The translations under genes were made by a program, and so were the position numbers. The notes under the pieces are model-generated. The model searched no databases, had not been told where the DNA came from, and saw nothing but the letters and a program-made list of their open reading frames with translations. Of a stretch of DNA of 64,000 nucleotides, positions 1-11,621 are shown piece by piece. Origin of the DNA: Mactromeris polynyma (Eukaryota > Mollusca > Bivalvia > Venerida > Mactridae); assembly GCA_032209605.1 (NCBI GenBank), contig JASFXZ010000026.1:62001-126000 (forward strand), given 5' to 3'. Each line of letters opens with the position of its first letter. Positions within the stretch are counted from its first letter, which is position 1.

Positions 1-37
1 TTAAAAAAATTAAAATATATATTAAAATTAAAAAGGT

Positions 38-870
38 CGACCCCTAATTATCTCCTTTATGGTGAAACAGGATGTATGCCACTGTCAATAGACATAGAAG
101 AAACAATAATTTATGTTTGGTCAAGACTTTGTGTAACTGAAGGTGGAGATACACCAAGAAAATTTACATCTGCAGTTTATAAAAATATTCTACGATCAAC
201 AGAAGCGATGAAATGCTTAAAATAAAGTATCCACGGTTGTTCAATGTTAAACATATTCTGATTAAATGCGGTCTTATAAATATTCTGACAGAAGAAAATT
301 TACCGAATGCAAAATGGTGAAAGATGTCGGTTAAACAAAATTTACTTATTCTTAAATAATTGGTATTCATTAGTTGAAAATTCAAGAAATAACACATTTT
401 ACAGAGTATTTAAGAAATATTTCGGTATTGAACCTTATTTATCCAAACTACAACCATCTTTATTATATAATTTCATCAAATTTAGAACAAGAAACCATCG
501 CTTACCTATTGAAACGGGAAACTGGTCAATAATTACAATTAATGAAATAACTTGTAACTCCTGCAGAAACAAAATTATGGATGAATTTAATTATAGATTT
601 GAATGTGAACAGTTCTCTAATGATAGAAGACAGTTTATTCATATGAGAGATAATGAGATTTAACTATTCTTTTTTGACTAAATAAATGTACTTTGTGTCT
701 ATCTTGTTTTAAATGTGAGAACAATCTTGAGTGTTTATAACTAATACTGTACCTTGAATGTATATTGTAGCCTCGAAAAATATCTTATATTGTCAATTAT
801 AAATGCCTCATATTTGCATGTTGTGTACATGTATTGAGAGAATAAAAAGAGATGTATGTATATGGTTCCA
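38..870 (+). mobile_element. 3' fragment of a non-LTR retrotransposon (LINE)
   Basis: This is the tail end of a LINE ORF2. Near position 65 a frame reads LYGETGCMPLSID, which resembles the YGELGR..P block that follows the reverse transcriptase in the other LINEs here. A second frame (307-663) reads KFRTRNHRLPIETG, then CNSCRNK and FECEQF, the C-terminal Cys/His-type motif seen also at 4.4-4.6 kb. The two pieces are in different frames with stops between them, so the copy is dead. About 200 bp of AT-rich 3' UTR follows, ending in an AATAAAAAGA-like tail near 850-870. The palm and endonuclease are missing. The left limit is set by the window start. Confidence 0.75.
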
Positions 871-949
871 TTTCAATATAATGTCACCTCTGAAAACAGG
901 AACGACTATCGGTAGCACGTGTCATCATGAAATCTGTTGTTGACACCTT

Positions 950-2641
950 GTGTATTCCGTGCTGATGACAAACAACCGAACCATATCACCCCGTGATTCA
1001 CGTGCAAATATTGACAACGCTGCAAATCGTACAGGGCGTAGCATGAGTAGGCCCTCTGATGCTACCCAATCTAATCGCTCAAGGAAGCAGTCCTCTTCCC
1101 CACGGTCGAACAGTCGGGGTTCTCGTGGCCGTGCCCCCCGAAGACGTTCCTCTCCAAGAAGACAGTCTCCGTCGACGTCAAGACCCATGAGCATCATCAG
1201 ACTGCTGATCGTGAAATTCGACGCCCTTGGATTTCGAACAGTGGACCTCCACACCGACCCGTGTCTCATTAGGGGGGATTTTATCCCATCTGAAACGAAG
1301 ACGCATGTTCTTAATATATGCTCTTTAAATGTAAACGGTTTGAAAAGACGTATTGAATATCCGGACTTTACGGAGTTCGTGAACAATTTTGATATATTTT
1401 TTGTCTCCGAAACACATACTGATAATACTGATATTGTTGATATCCCAGGATAAATATCTATTCCAAAACATAGATTGCAATCATACAAACGGAAGTCTGG
1501 AGGTATTGGTATTTATATTAGAGAAATAATTGCGCCATATATTCATGTTATTGATAACAGCTCAGAGTATATTCTGTGGATCTCAATTAAGAAAAATTGT
1601 ATTAGCTTGGACGAAGATGTTATTCTCTAAGCTATATACCTGCCCCCGGAAAGTTCCCGTTTTCTCAATGAAGATTATCTTTCAAATTTTGAGAAAGAAA
1701 TTACTGAAAAACGTTCTATGTATAAATATGTATATTTAGCCGGAGAGACAAATGGTAGAACTGGTAACTTGAGAGATTTCATACCGGCAGACACTTATTT
1801 TAATGAATACTTCGATATCAACGAAGACTTACAAGCGCATTATAGTAAATATACGATACTTGAAAAGTTATCTGTTCCGCTCGAAAGGCACTCTCGTGAC
1901 AGCAGAACTAATACACATGGCATAAGGCTTATTGATATGTGTATGAACAATAATCTCTTTATTCTTAATGGTAGACTATTTCAAGATGCCAGTTTTGGTG
2001 CATTTACGTATAGAGAAAAATCTGTGATCGATTATGTTATGGCTTCAGCCGAATGTTTTAAGTATATAACTGATTTTAGTATTTTGCAAACAGACTCATT
2101 ATTTTCCGACGGTCACAATGCACTCCAATTTCAATTATCTTTTCCTGAGGTAAGATTCAATACAAAACAAACATCTTATCGGGCCGATGTCCCAACCTGG
2201 AACAATAACTTCGCACATAGGTTCACAGAAAATATAAAAACGGAACAGCTCGATTTACTTACTGATCAATTAAGCTCTGCACCATGTTCCTCACAAACAA
2301 TAGAATATGCAACCAGCAAAATCTTAGATATATTCCGCGAAGCAGCCGATAGTAGCTTCCCTGGAAGTACAAACACATTTAATAGCAACAATCATACTAA
2401 CAACAAGCCTTGGTTTGGTCCAAAATGTCATAAAGCAAGAACAAATTATCATACTGCTAAAGAAAGTTTTAGGAAAACCTCAAACTCAGATAACAAATTA
2501 AGACTACAAAATGCTAGCAAAAACTATAAAAGAACTATGAACTTTTACATAAAAAAGCATAAACAAGCTAACCAGTCTAAACTTAAACAGTTAAATGATT
2601 CAAACCCCCAAAAATATTGGAAATTTTTGAATAGCCTATAG
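950..2641 (+). pseudogene. LINE A ORF2 N-terminal part: basic region and endonuclease
   Basis: The first open stretch (950-1453) starts with an Arg/Ser/Pro-rich region of about 80 residues and then reads LNICSLNVNGL followed by FFVSETHT, the opening strands and catalytic Glu block of an exonuclease-endonuclease-phosphatase nuclease. After a frame break the frame at 1718-2641 carries AGETNGRTG, the degraded GDFN(A/S)RTG motif, and SDGHNALQFQLSF, the terminal SDH-type histidine motif. The nuclease normally nicks target DNA to prime reverse transcription. The D and F of GDF(N) are replaced (GETN), so the site looks damaged. A TAG at 2639-2641 interrupts an otherwise continuing frame (SL*SKKKETS). 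Confidence 0.8.
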
Positions 2642-4714
2642 TCAAAGAAAAAAGAAACCTCTTCACCCTCCATACAAGAATGTTATCAACATTTTAAACA
2701 GATTAACGAAAACAATGTTGATGACCAGACATTTGATAACGAAATCCATCTAGCGCAAGAGTCAAACGCTTGCCTTAATGCTCCTATTACCGAGGCGGAG
2801 ATTACCAAATGTATATATACCCTTCAAAAATCAAAAGCATCGAGCCCCTTTGACAATATTATCAACGAATACGTTAAGTCCACAAAGGATATAGCTCTCC
2901 AATTTTTACCTCCATCTTTTTAACGCCATTTTAGACACTGGTTTTATACCAAAATCCTGGCTGGAAGGAATAATATTTCCTATATACAAAAACAAAGGTG
3001 ATCCTAAGGACCCAAACAACTATAGACCAATCACAATTCTAAGTTCTTTACTTCTATCCTTAATCAAAGGTTAACGAAATTTCTGGAAGAAAATAATATC
3101 CTTGATGAAAATCAAGCTGGTTTCAGGAAGGGTTATTCATGTTCTGATCACATATTTACTTTACACTCACTTATTGAAATTGCTAAAAAAAGAAAGCAAA
3201 AACTTTTTTGTGCCTTCATTGATTTCTCACAGGCTTTTGACAAGGTTTGGCGAGCAGGTTTATGGTAAACTTTTGCAGAATTCCATAGACGGAAAATTGT
3301 TCACGGTCATAAACAACATGTACAAACATATCAAGTCGAGTGTTTCATGCAATGGGTCATTATCCGAATCGTTCATGTACGAATTTGGAGTCAGGCAAGG
3401 TGAAAATCTCTCACCTGTCCTATTTTCCCTGTTTTTAAACGACCTTCAGTCATATATGCAATTAAACGGTTCAGTCGGCGTTGAGCTTAAAGACACATTA
3501 GATCTTACACTTTGGCTTAAACTACTGATCTTACTCTACGCAGACGACACCATTATATTCTCCGACTCACAGGCCGTTTTCCAACGAAGCTTAGATATGT
3601 TTAATAATTACTGCAAAAACTGGCATCTAAATGTAAATCGGACTAAGACACAAATTATTATCTTTGGTGCAAGGCAAGTGCGAAATTATGATTTTAAGCT
3701 TGGTGACGATCGAATTGAAATTACTGATCAGTACCAATATCTTGGTGTAACATTCTCCAGTAACGGTTCGTTTTTAAAAGCCAGAAAACATGTAGTCGAG
3801 CAAGCTACTAAAGCAATGTTTATCCTTTTCACGCGATCTAGTAATGCAAATCTGCCAATTGATCTTATTCTCAAATTGTTCGATCATACAGTTCTCCCGA
3901 TATTATGTTATGGTAGTGAAATCTTCGGTTTTGAAAACTTGGATCTTTTAGAAAAAGTGCATAACGATTTTCTAAGAAAAATTACCAGAGCCAGACGCTC
4001 AACCCCAATATCATTTTTGTATGGTGAGCTTGGAAGATATCCTATTTCTCTAATAGTTAAAAGTCGTATGATCTCCTATTGGAATCGCCTCCTTACCGGT
4101 AAAGAAAACAAAATAGCACTCCAGCTTTATATATATATATGTTAAATCAACCAAATACAACCTATAAATGGATGATTAGCATAAAAGATATCCTCACATC
4201 GGTTGGGCGCCCAGACCTGTGGGAAAATCAACTTCAAATAACCCAGAACAATATCCATAAACAAATAAAACGTACTCTAGTTGATCAATTTAAACAGGAA
4301 TGGCACGATAAGCTTCAGCAGTCAAATAAATGCCTCATTTATTCTAGCTTCAAAGACACTCACCAGCTCGAAACTTATTTTCTTAATCTTGAAGAACGCG
4401 ACTATCTTAATTTATTCAAATTCAGAACCGCGAACCACTTATTACCCATTGAAACCGGTCGATATGATGGAACCCCTGTTCATGACAGGACGTGTAGCCT
4501 ATGTAATAGTGGCCAAGTCGGTTCAGAGAAACATTATTTATTAGAGTGCGAATATTTCCAACTTGAGAGAGAATCATTCCTTGGCCAAACGTTAACACAC
4601 ATACGTTTTTATAATATATCGCTCGAATCACTGCTCTCATCGAAAAGCGATGCAATCTTGAGAAACGTCAGTAAGTTTGCCGCATTTATTATGCAAAAGT
4701 TCAGCCGTCTATAA
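2642..4714 (+). pseudogene. LINE A ORF2 C-terminal part: reverse transcriptase
   Basis: After the TAG at 2639 the frame continues to about 2920 (APITEAEITKCIYTL, the RT lead-in), then shifts twice before DENQAGFRKGYSCSDHIF and FCAFIDFSQAFDKVW, which is RT motif A with its catalytic Asp. A further shift leads into 3102-4145, which carries GVRQGENLSPVLFSLFLND and LLYADDTIIFSD (the YADD catalytic pair near 3538), then QYLGV and YGELGRYP. The last part (4139-4714) overlaps in another frame and ends with FKFRTANHLLPIE, a CSLCNS..C-type motif and FECEYF-like residues. Catalytic residues survive but the frame is broken at least four times. Copying of element RNA is the family role; this copy is inactive. 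Confidence 0.85.
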
Positions 4715-5009
4715 TACCAATGCCTCCATCTCCTGTGACCCATATATGCGGCGGTCAAATAGGCCGTGCACGTGCGGATATCAATGCCCTCTAATTTAGT
4801 TTTCCATATGTGTATACATGTAGATACTTTATTATAAAAAACATCTGCGTATTTAATTGACGTATAACTATTACTTACCTTACTCACCCATATCCGAAGG
4901 CGTGTAACGCTTCTGCTTCCCCATTCACAAAAATGTACTCGTGCATAAAAATAATCCTTTCATTGACTATGTTCTACATAACGTCTTTCGCTGGGATATA
5001 AACCGTTAC

Positions 5010-5186
5010 AATCCAGGGTACCGTTTTACTAACGTACTTACGCTTGCGTAGTTAGTTTTTGCGTACGTACACAATTTCTACGTAAATGCGTTTCACTAAT
5101 ATTTGCGTACGTAGGTATTTGCGTAAGTTAGAGCGTAAAGTTACGTTTGAAATTACCGACCGTAAATCTCTACGTTTTGCGTAAAA
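5010..5186. repeat. ACGTA/GCGTA-rich stretch upstream of the Harbinger-like exon
   Basis: More than a dozen copies of (A/G)CGTA or its complement occur in about 175 bp, including GCGTACGTAC and GCGTACGTAGG. The density is far above the AT-rich background. It may be the subterminal binding-site region of the decayed Harbinger-like element; that is inference. Confidence 0.45.
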
Positions 5187-5373
5187 ATGGCCGACCGTAT
5201 GAACGCTCGAAGAGCTCGACATTTCAGAGAAATACCTGACATGTTAGACAGTTCGTGAACTTATAGAAAAGTACAGATTATCACGATATCTGTTTGGCGT
5301 AGTTTATGATTTGATAGTTAATGATATTAAGCCTCGTACAGATAGGAGCCACCCTATCTCAGCGATGACGAAG
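5187..5373 (+). pseudogene. first-exon fragment of a PIF/Harbinger-like transposase (HARBI1-type)
   Basis: The frame from ATG at 5187 reads MADRMNARRARHFRE and stops at a TGA; one base over, it continues ELIEKYRLSRYLFGVVYDL, then PRTDRSHPISAMTK. The pattern 'ELI-x-YRLSR ... PRT-x-RSHP' is the N-terminal part of HARBI1-like DDE transposases. The exon ends at 5373 on a textbook donor (AAG|GTAAGT). No DDE catalytic domain follows, because a different inverted-repeat element begins at 5440. It is therefore a broken remnant. The 170 bp upstream is dense in ACGTA/GCGTA motifs and could be its subterminal repeats. Family recognition is from the pattern only. Confidence 0.5.
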
Positions 5374-5439
5374 GTAAGTAACGCTAAATTGTACAGTTTA
5401 CGTATTACTAGCATCACATGTTTTTTACACGATAAGCTC

Positions 5440-6231
5440 TGTAGTGCCACATATAGTCCGTGCCGCATATAGTTCGCGCACGAAGTACATTAAGTTCATG
5501 CGTGACTATATGCGGCGAAGAGCGCCGCATTAAGTTCACGTTAGCTTTATACAAATGCATTATAGTGGGCATATACGATGCTTTGTCAGCGCTTCGCCTT
5601 CTGCATATATGACCAACTTGTGGATTTTTAAAGAAACCTCACAGAAATAATAAGTTTACACATATTTGTAAACATTTCTATCAATTGCGACAAAAGCATG
5701 TAAATTGCTAATGCACATTGGTGTTATCTGTTAAGATAATGATGATGATTTATCACGAAACCCCGTCTATCGCAGCCGGTATCGCAGTAAAATTCCAGTC
5801 CGATGATCGCGAGTTTGATCCCGGGTCCGACCGTCTACGGCTGTGGCGATGCGATCAAATAATATGTTAATGGTTGCTCACTTTTATCTGCTCGAAACTT
5901 TTAGTAGACTTTTAATCAAGCAACATTAAACTGTTTATTTCATTTTAGCATATTTTATTCTGTTATTTTATTAAACATACCCCAAACTGGTCCTAAAGAT
6001 TTGTCCACTGTCTGATGTGGGGAATATATTTCAGGTGACACACAGTTATTTTCTTTTTTAATGTGTATATGGCAGTTTGAGGAATATGTATTCTTTAAAT
6101 TAGATGATGATGATGACTTTCATTAGGATAAGACATAAAACAGCTATATGCGGCATGACCATGCCTTTTCACCGCATACAGTTCGCCTCGTATGCGAACT
6201 ATATGCGGCACGGCCTATATGTGGCACTACA
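5440..6231. mobile_element. non-autonomous terminal-inverted-repeat element (792 bp) with 6-bp target duplication
   Basis: The left end TGTAGTGCCACATATAG and the inverted right end match over about 45 bp with about four differences. The element is flanked by AAGCTC at 5434-5439 and again at 6232-6237, a 6-bp target duplication. Each end also contains an inner palindrome built from (A)CCGCATATAGTTCGC and its complement. No long ORF is present. An internal segment (about 5755-5865) has a GAGTTTGATCCCGGG block that resembles a tRNA B-box. A 6-bp duplication would fit families such as IS3EU or Dada, but no transposase is present, so the superfamily is open. Confidence 0.8.
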
Positions 6232-6580
6232 AAGCTCCATTGTATTATTACGCCACAACTCAATCCCACGATGCATTAAATACAACTCGATGAGTACTTC
6301 CTGAGAATATGAAAACAGACGATGAGTCTGAAAATATTCGTTACATTTATCAGGATGTCAGGCTAATTTATGTTTGTCACAACAGTGAATCAACCATTTG
6401 ATGGTAAAATGTGAACTAATCCGGACAGGGTTGGAATTAGTGATAATAAAGTATACCACGATAAGTTGAGAGTGACGTCATGCAATGTTTACATAGTTTG
6501 ACCACCTTTATTGATCAAAATAGGTAAATCAAATAACAAGCAACCCTATTTATTGTGATATTGATTTCATTAAACTAACA

Positions 6581-6662
6581 GCCGTGGTAGCTCAGATTGT
6601 AGCGGGTCCGCGCCTTACTATGCAATTTTTAGTTTTGGGTCTGAGTTCGAGACCATCGGGGG
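6581..6662 (+). ncRNA. tRNA-like sequence (tRNA pseudogene or SINE head)
   Basis: GTGGTAGCTCAGATTGTAG matches a polymerase III A-box region, and GAGTTCGAGACC 60 bases on matches a B-box. The 5' GCCGTGG does not pair with the 3' end ATCGGGG, so it is unlikely to be a working tRNA. It could be the head of a short interspersed element or a decayed tRNA gene. Confidence 0.5.
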
Positions 6663-7049
6663 GTAGTTGTTTTCTTTTCATTACAATATTATATATTTCG
6701 TTGGTCATCTACAGTTGTACTTATACGTCTTATACTAATTAATGTTCGCTCGAATATCATTAATTAAAAACATTGTGACATGTGTATTGACTAAGTTATT
6801 CACTAAGTACATTGACATGTACAATTTTCGCTACACATTACATGTATATGGAACAAAGTTGATATGGCTACTTGAACGTAAGGGGTTAAATTGAACATTT
6901 TAGCGACGACGCTCTAGTCATCATTAAACAAGTTTGATTTAACGACTAAACAATTAGACGATAACAAAAAAACAAACAAACACAAAACAGGCAGAAATAC
7001 AAACTACAAGTAATTGACAAGCACTGAGTAAGGGATAAAAAATCATATA
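6663..7049. other. no gene seen
   Basis: AT-rich sequence after the tRNA-like head. A TTAATTAA-like stretch and an A-rich run (about 6965-6990) are present; the A-rich run could be the tail of a SINE starting at 6581. No ORF or splice-supported exon is seen. Confidence 0.4.
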
Positions 7050-7418
7050 CAGGTGTGTAGCTGTGCGGTAAGCTAGCATGCTTGAGCCACACATTTGTTC
7101 ACCTTTATTATTATTCCTATTATTAATGTTATTAATATTTGACCATGTTGTAAAATGCTCATATCTATTGTTATCTCTTTTTTGTGTGTGTGTAAATTCT
7201 ATTTTTATACTTTATACTGTCCCCCCTCTCATCAATCCATCCCTAAATTGTGTAAATAATAATAATGCAAACTTACCCTAACAAAATATTTAATGTTAAC
7301 TTGACCAGAACTAACCACATTATAATTATACAATAACAACGTTAAATGTCATAACCCCATGTTGTAACATGTGTACCTGAGTGTAATAAAGATATGTTCT
7401 GTTCTGTTCTGTTCTGTT
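7050..7418 (+). mobile_element. LINE 3' UTR fragment with (TTCTG)n tail
   Basis: The segment ends with GTGTACCTGAGTGTAATAAAGA and then four to five TTCTG repeats (about 7395-7418). It resembles the LINE 3' end near 815-870 (GTGTACATGTATTGAGAGAATAAA) and has the short-repeat tail typical of non-LTR elements. No coding part remains. The left limit is uncertain. Confidence 0.5.
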
Positions 7419-7757
7419 ATTATTAACAGATAGGCGGTGGCGCGTTTTAACTACACAAGTGTGAACATCATTGTTACGGACGTCGGGTCTGATTAATTAC
7501 CGATTAATTACACTACTGATTGACCGTTAATCCGTTGTTTATGATTGGATTATTATCGAATACGTAGTCCTAAATGGGAAATTATTAAAGACCAAAGAGA
7601 GACATATCGAGCTTGAAATACAGATGTAGCTTGTTTCAAACACACGATCTCGTGTGAAAACATAATCATACAATGTTGTCAAAAAGCATTAATTATCACT
7701 TTAAGAGTCATTCTTTTCATAAAAATATATTTAAAGAAGTATTTTTAAAACAGTGGC

Positions 7758-8540
7758 ATGATTTTCTGTACGCTTCTTACCATGTCACAACCACCGTCTA
7801 AACGCCGAAGAATTGAATTGTCCCTCGAGGACAACATTAATCTAATAAGAGATTCAGAAACAAAACCTAAGCCGACCATAAAGGTGTTGTCAGCAAAATA
7901 TGGAGTCGGGAAGTCAACCGTCGGGAATATTATCAAAAAGAAAGATGTTTACAAGAATCATTGGGGAAAAAATTCCACTCCTGAAAAACGTAGATTTAGA
8001 AATGAAGCAAAGTTTGAACGGTTGAATGATTTAGTTTGGGACTGGTTTTGTTCAGTAAGGGCTAAGACTATGCCAGTGTCAGGTCCCATTATCCAGGAGA
8101 AAGCTCTTCAATTCTCAGAGGAATTAGGGTATGGAGACTTTAAGGCATCCAATGGATGGCTTGAGAAACGGAAAAACGTCATTCTGTTAAGGAGTTTAAA
8201 GTTTCCGGGGAAAGTGCAGGAGTAAATCAGGATGTTGTGGCTTGATTTAAATCAAGAATTCCAGAGTTCATTGGAGATTACCCGCTCAGTAATGTGTTTA
8301 ACTGCGATGAAACTGGATTATACTTTAGAGCCTTACCAGATAGAACACTTGTAGCCAAGGGAACTTCGACAAAAGGGACTAAAGTGTCAAAAGATCGCGT
8401 TACTGTTATGTTGGCATGTAGTGCTTCTGGTGAAAAGCTTAAGCCCTTGTCATTGGGTAAGCAGAAAACCCCAGGTGCTTTAAGAACGTTAAGAAATCAG
8501 ATCTGAAAGTGAAGTATGTACATAGAGCTTTCAACAAGTA
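7758..8540 (+). pseudogene. Tigger/pogo-like transposase, broken
   Basis: The first frame reads SQPPSKRRRIELSLEDNINL and KYGVGKSTVGNIIKKKD, a CENP-B N-type helix-turn-helix. A CENP-B/Tc5-type second DNA-binding region follows, ending GDFKASNGWLEK. A frameshift near 8172 moves to RHSVKEFKVSGESAGVN; a TGA at 8242-8244 then falls where a Trp is usual. Next comes FNCDETGLYFRALPDRTLV, the DDE-superfamily block holding the first catalytic Asp, then SKDRVTVMLACSASGEKL. Another shift near 8470 gives RCFKNVKKSDLKVKYVHR before the copy breaks off. The remaining DDE residues are missing. The role in an intact relative is cut-and-paste transposition. Confidence 0.8.
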
Positions 8541-8971
8541 GAGTTGGGTTCTATTCCAGGGTTGGGCAGGTTATGTTCTTCCGTGGCATTGGACATGTGG
8601 AGAAATGGTCTGTTGCTTGCGGAGGAGCATGTTAGATGCATGTAATATATTTCTGGAGAAATGCTATTACTTATACTTTCATTTAAACTTTCTACATTAT
8701 CCTTTTTAATTTACTTTTAATACTGTCAATATGACCTTTTAGACATGTAATTGATTTTGTTCAATCAATGGAATGAAACAAAAATAACTTCGATATTGCG
8801 TTGTCTTGGTTTATTTCGTGTTAATTTATATTGCACAACAAATTGCATCAAATTTATGTGCTTGCTTCAGATTCCGCCGACAATCTTTTTGAAATATATT
8901 TCTTGTTTATAGTTAAGCCCCGTGAATTGCAGTGTGTGTATAAAATAGTTGTTTGTCTGTACTTCCACCAG
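8541..8971. other. no gene seen; decayed transposase tail and AT-rich spacer
   Basis: The first 100 bp may be eroded Tigger sequence (WVLF-like remnant). The rest is AT-rich with no supported feature. Confidence 0.35.
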
Positions 8972-9131
8972 ATGTTGGCTGGACGTGACAAACGTCACTA
9001 TCTCTCTCACAAGTTCAGTCTTACCAACCTGGGCGAGTTCAAGTGGAATTGTACAACTAACGGGAATAAAAACATGACTGTGTCCACTCTGAGATTGAGC
9101 TTGGCTCACCTTGAAAGTAGTCTGCATGCAT
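8972..9131 (+). CDS. orphan exon resembling BPTF/NURF301-type chromatin remodeller
   Basis: Between an acceptor (TTCCACCAG|ATG) and a possible donor (GCAT|GTAAAT) the frame reads GRDKRHYLSHKFSLTNLGEF, then KWNCTTNG and TVSTLRLSLAHLESSLHA. This resembles, from memory of the family pattern, a conserved segment of BPTF/NURF301, the large subunit of the NURF chromatin-remodelling complex. Third-position choice (C/G-rich codons such as CTG, GAG, AAG, ACC) looks more gene-like than the surroundings. No neighbouring exons were found, and decayed transposons flank it, so it could be one exon of a large intron-rich gene, a captured exon or a pseudogene. The assignment needs a protein search. Confidence 0.4.
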
Positions 9132-9148
9132 GTAAATCAACCATTTAA

Positions 9149-11615
9149 GAGACCGTGGACAATACAATGATGTTTACTCACTTCAAAATAATTCATTAAA
9201 GCAGACTAAAATAACTAAATAATAAAGGTAAACATGAAATTATGTGGTTCATGAGGTAGTGGATGTCAGTACATGTACTATATTGCTAGATGCATTCTCG
9301 AGACACAATGCGTCTACAAGTATACAACTATCAGTCTCAAGTTGTGAAGTGTTGTCCAGTGTTGTCCAGTTTATATTTGTAAAACTGGCATCAATCGACA
9401 GATCAGCATTGAAAAGAGCTAATATGGTCAATTTCGAATATATCATTGTTTGTAATTCACTTTCAAATTAACTTTTTAGATATTTAATGCCCAAGTTATT
9501 AACATTGTGGCACATTATCTCCCTCGTGCATAATTTTCACCACTCTCCAATGTATATAATAAACATGCTTTCCTAGAATGTTTTTACCACATTCGACCAG
9601 ATATTCGTTACAATGACCAATGGCCAAGCAGGTTCAGCTATTTTGTGTATGCATTCGCTGGAATTCTTATGTTCAAACGCAAGTTTTGTATTTTTAATTC
9701 TAAAACACTAACAAATTGTAAGTTAACAACTTTTATTTCCCAAACATAGTCAATACACTAACATGAGTCATTCTATTCATATTCAAAGACCAGAGATATC
9801 CGTCTCCACAACATTTCATGCAAACTACTGCACTTCGCATTGTATACATCAAACATATGTAGTTTTTTCCAGACCATATCATGTATACTGTTCATTCATA
9901 ACATAAATTGATTTATCAAGCTTTCGGTCAGTTTAAGACAATTCCAACCAAATAACATTACCATAATTATATATAAAACAATAATGCACCATGATAGCCT
10001 GCCTGGTGTTAGTGTAAAATTGGTATCTTTCATCAAACAAGGAAGCCTCAGACCTACTGGTTTTATTGGCCCACATCTTTAAGCCATACATATTTGGTAA
10101 AAAAAAAATTAATGAAGAAATGAATATATAACAGTGTACATATTGTTAAATATATACTCGTTTATAATAAAGGGACAATACTATTGTGTCTCATGACCCA
10201 ATAAAGCTCATAACTATGTAGCCCCGCATACGTGTCGCTGTACTCCGATTTTTACACGCGTCTTCGTAACAGAGCCACGCACAAGCCTATAGTAAAAACC
10301 TGGGATTTTGCCGCATGATTTTAACGGCACTATTCTGGCGTTGTTATTGTCGACCGAAGAGACTTATGAGGATAAGGAAAAGCTGTAACAATCTTTCACG
10401 AGTAGAAGCAAACAAAAGTCGAGTTGCTATCACATATGGTGCCTCACAATCACTTCGACAAGAAGACAGGGGTCAAATGTTTATGACTGCAAAAATTGTC
10501 GCTAAGATATCTGTCAATCAAACGTAACTCCCCCCACGGTGCGCAAGTAAACTATCTACCTTACAAACTGGATGTTGACATTCGCGCTCTCGCCATTTGC
10601 CCGTCAAAGTAGCAATACAAGATGGAATTTAACATTGAAACAACTTTTGATCGAATTCGTAATATATATCACTTTTAGTATTAGCTCAAGAAGGACCAAA
10701 TAATAGCAATATCGATGGTGATCTGGGTAGGGTAATAACTAAGTGCGCACCGCCTAGCAACTCTCCCATCTTCTTATTTAACAGGTGCTCGATTCACTAT
10801 TTTTTTTACAAAACAAGTCGATTCCATGAAAATCTTGTGTTGAAAAGACAAATAAATCAACGAAAAGCTACACTTTTCTGTCGTACAGTTTTTGCTGCAT
10901 ACAAAGCATTTATATGTTCACGAAATTAAGAGTAAATAAGGGGAAAGACCGACTGTGTCCAACTTCTATTTACTTTTGTGAATGGTTTAGCAGGACGTTG
11001 TACAGCGACAGTATATGGAGATGTGACGTCCGTGGTTGGACTAATAACTATGCATAACAAGATTTAAAGATCAGAACAGGAATTTGGTTGCTCAAGTGAA
11101 ACAATCAAATGAGAATGACAGATGGACCTCAACAATTTTTTCAAACAATTTATTCTCAGGAGAGCCACAAAATGTGCACACAATGATATAAAAGTTAATG
11201 TTTTGGCAATATAGTATGCACTTCTTTTCACATCTTCCGATCTCTTTTTATCTTCACAATTTGAACACCAACATTTAAACCTGTAAACTTACAAAACAAT
11301 AAATTAAGCTAACTAATAATGTTATTGTACAAGAAGATGCATGGTATAAAAGAATATACCGATATTTTACAGTAGCATTAGTAACATAATTTATTGCACA
11401 TGAATTGTACAGTGTATATTCAGTCAACAAATGTTTTGTTAGCTGTATTTGACAACTGATCACAGCTCCTTACCGCAAGTGCTATTTTAGTTGCAATGGA
11501 TACATATCCGACAAGACTGGTTCAATAATAAAACAAAGATTTAAAGGTACTGTATTGTTTACATGCTAACTTTATACCTGTAATATTGTAAATATGTATT
11601 AAGCCCTATAAGGGG
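9149..11615. other. 2.5 kb without a supported gene
   Basis: AT-rich sequence. Short ORFs on both strands lack coding bias or recognisable motifs. Near 10200-10560 GC content rises and short CG-containing words are commoner, but no exon could be built. Confidence 0.4.
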
Positions 11616-11621
11616 GGTAGG

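Larger units (their letters stand above)
920..4880 (+). mobile_element. near full-length decayed non-LTR retrotransposon (LINE A)
   Basis: One plus-strand LINE is laid out in order: a short basic N-terminal region, an apurinic-type endonuclease, reverse transcriptase and a C-terminal Cys-motif domain, then an AT-rich 3' UTR to about 4.87 kb. It is split by at least four frameshifts or stops, so it cannot encode an active protein. It ends just before a Harbinger-like exon. Its RT is clearly related to the minus-strand LINEs at 49.6-53.7 and 59.9-60.8 kb (shared YADD, V(R/K)QG and YGELG blocks). Clade not assigned; Jockey/CR1-type relatives are possible. The 5' end is a guess; no target duplication was found. 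Confidence 0.85.

Noticed and set aside
925..1488. 187-codon minus-strand ORF
   Set aside because: Shadow of the LINE A plus-strand N-terminal frame, which carries real endonuclease motifs.
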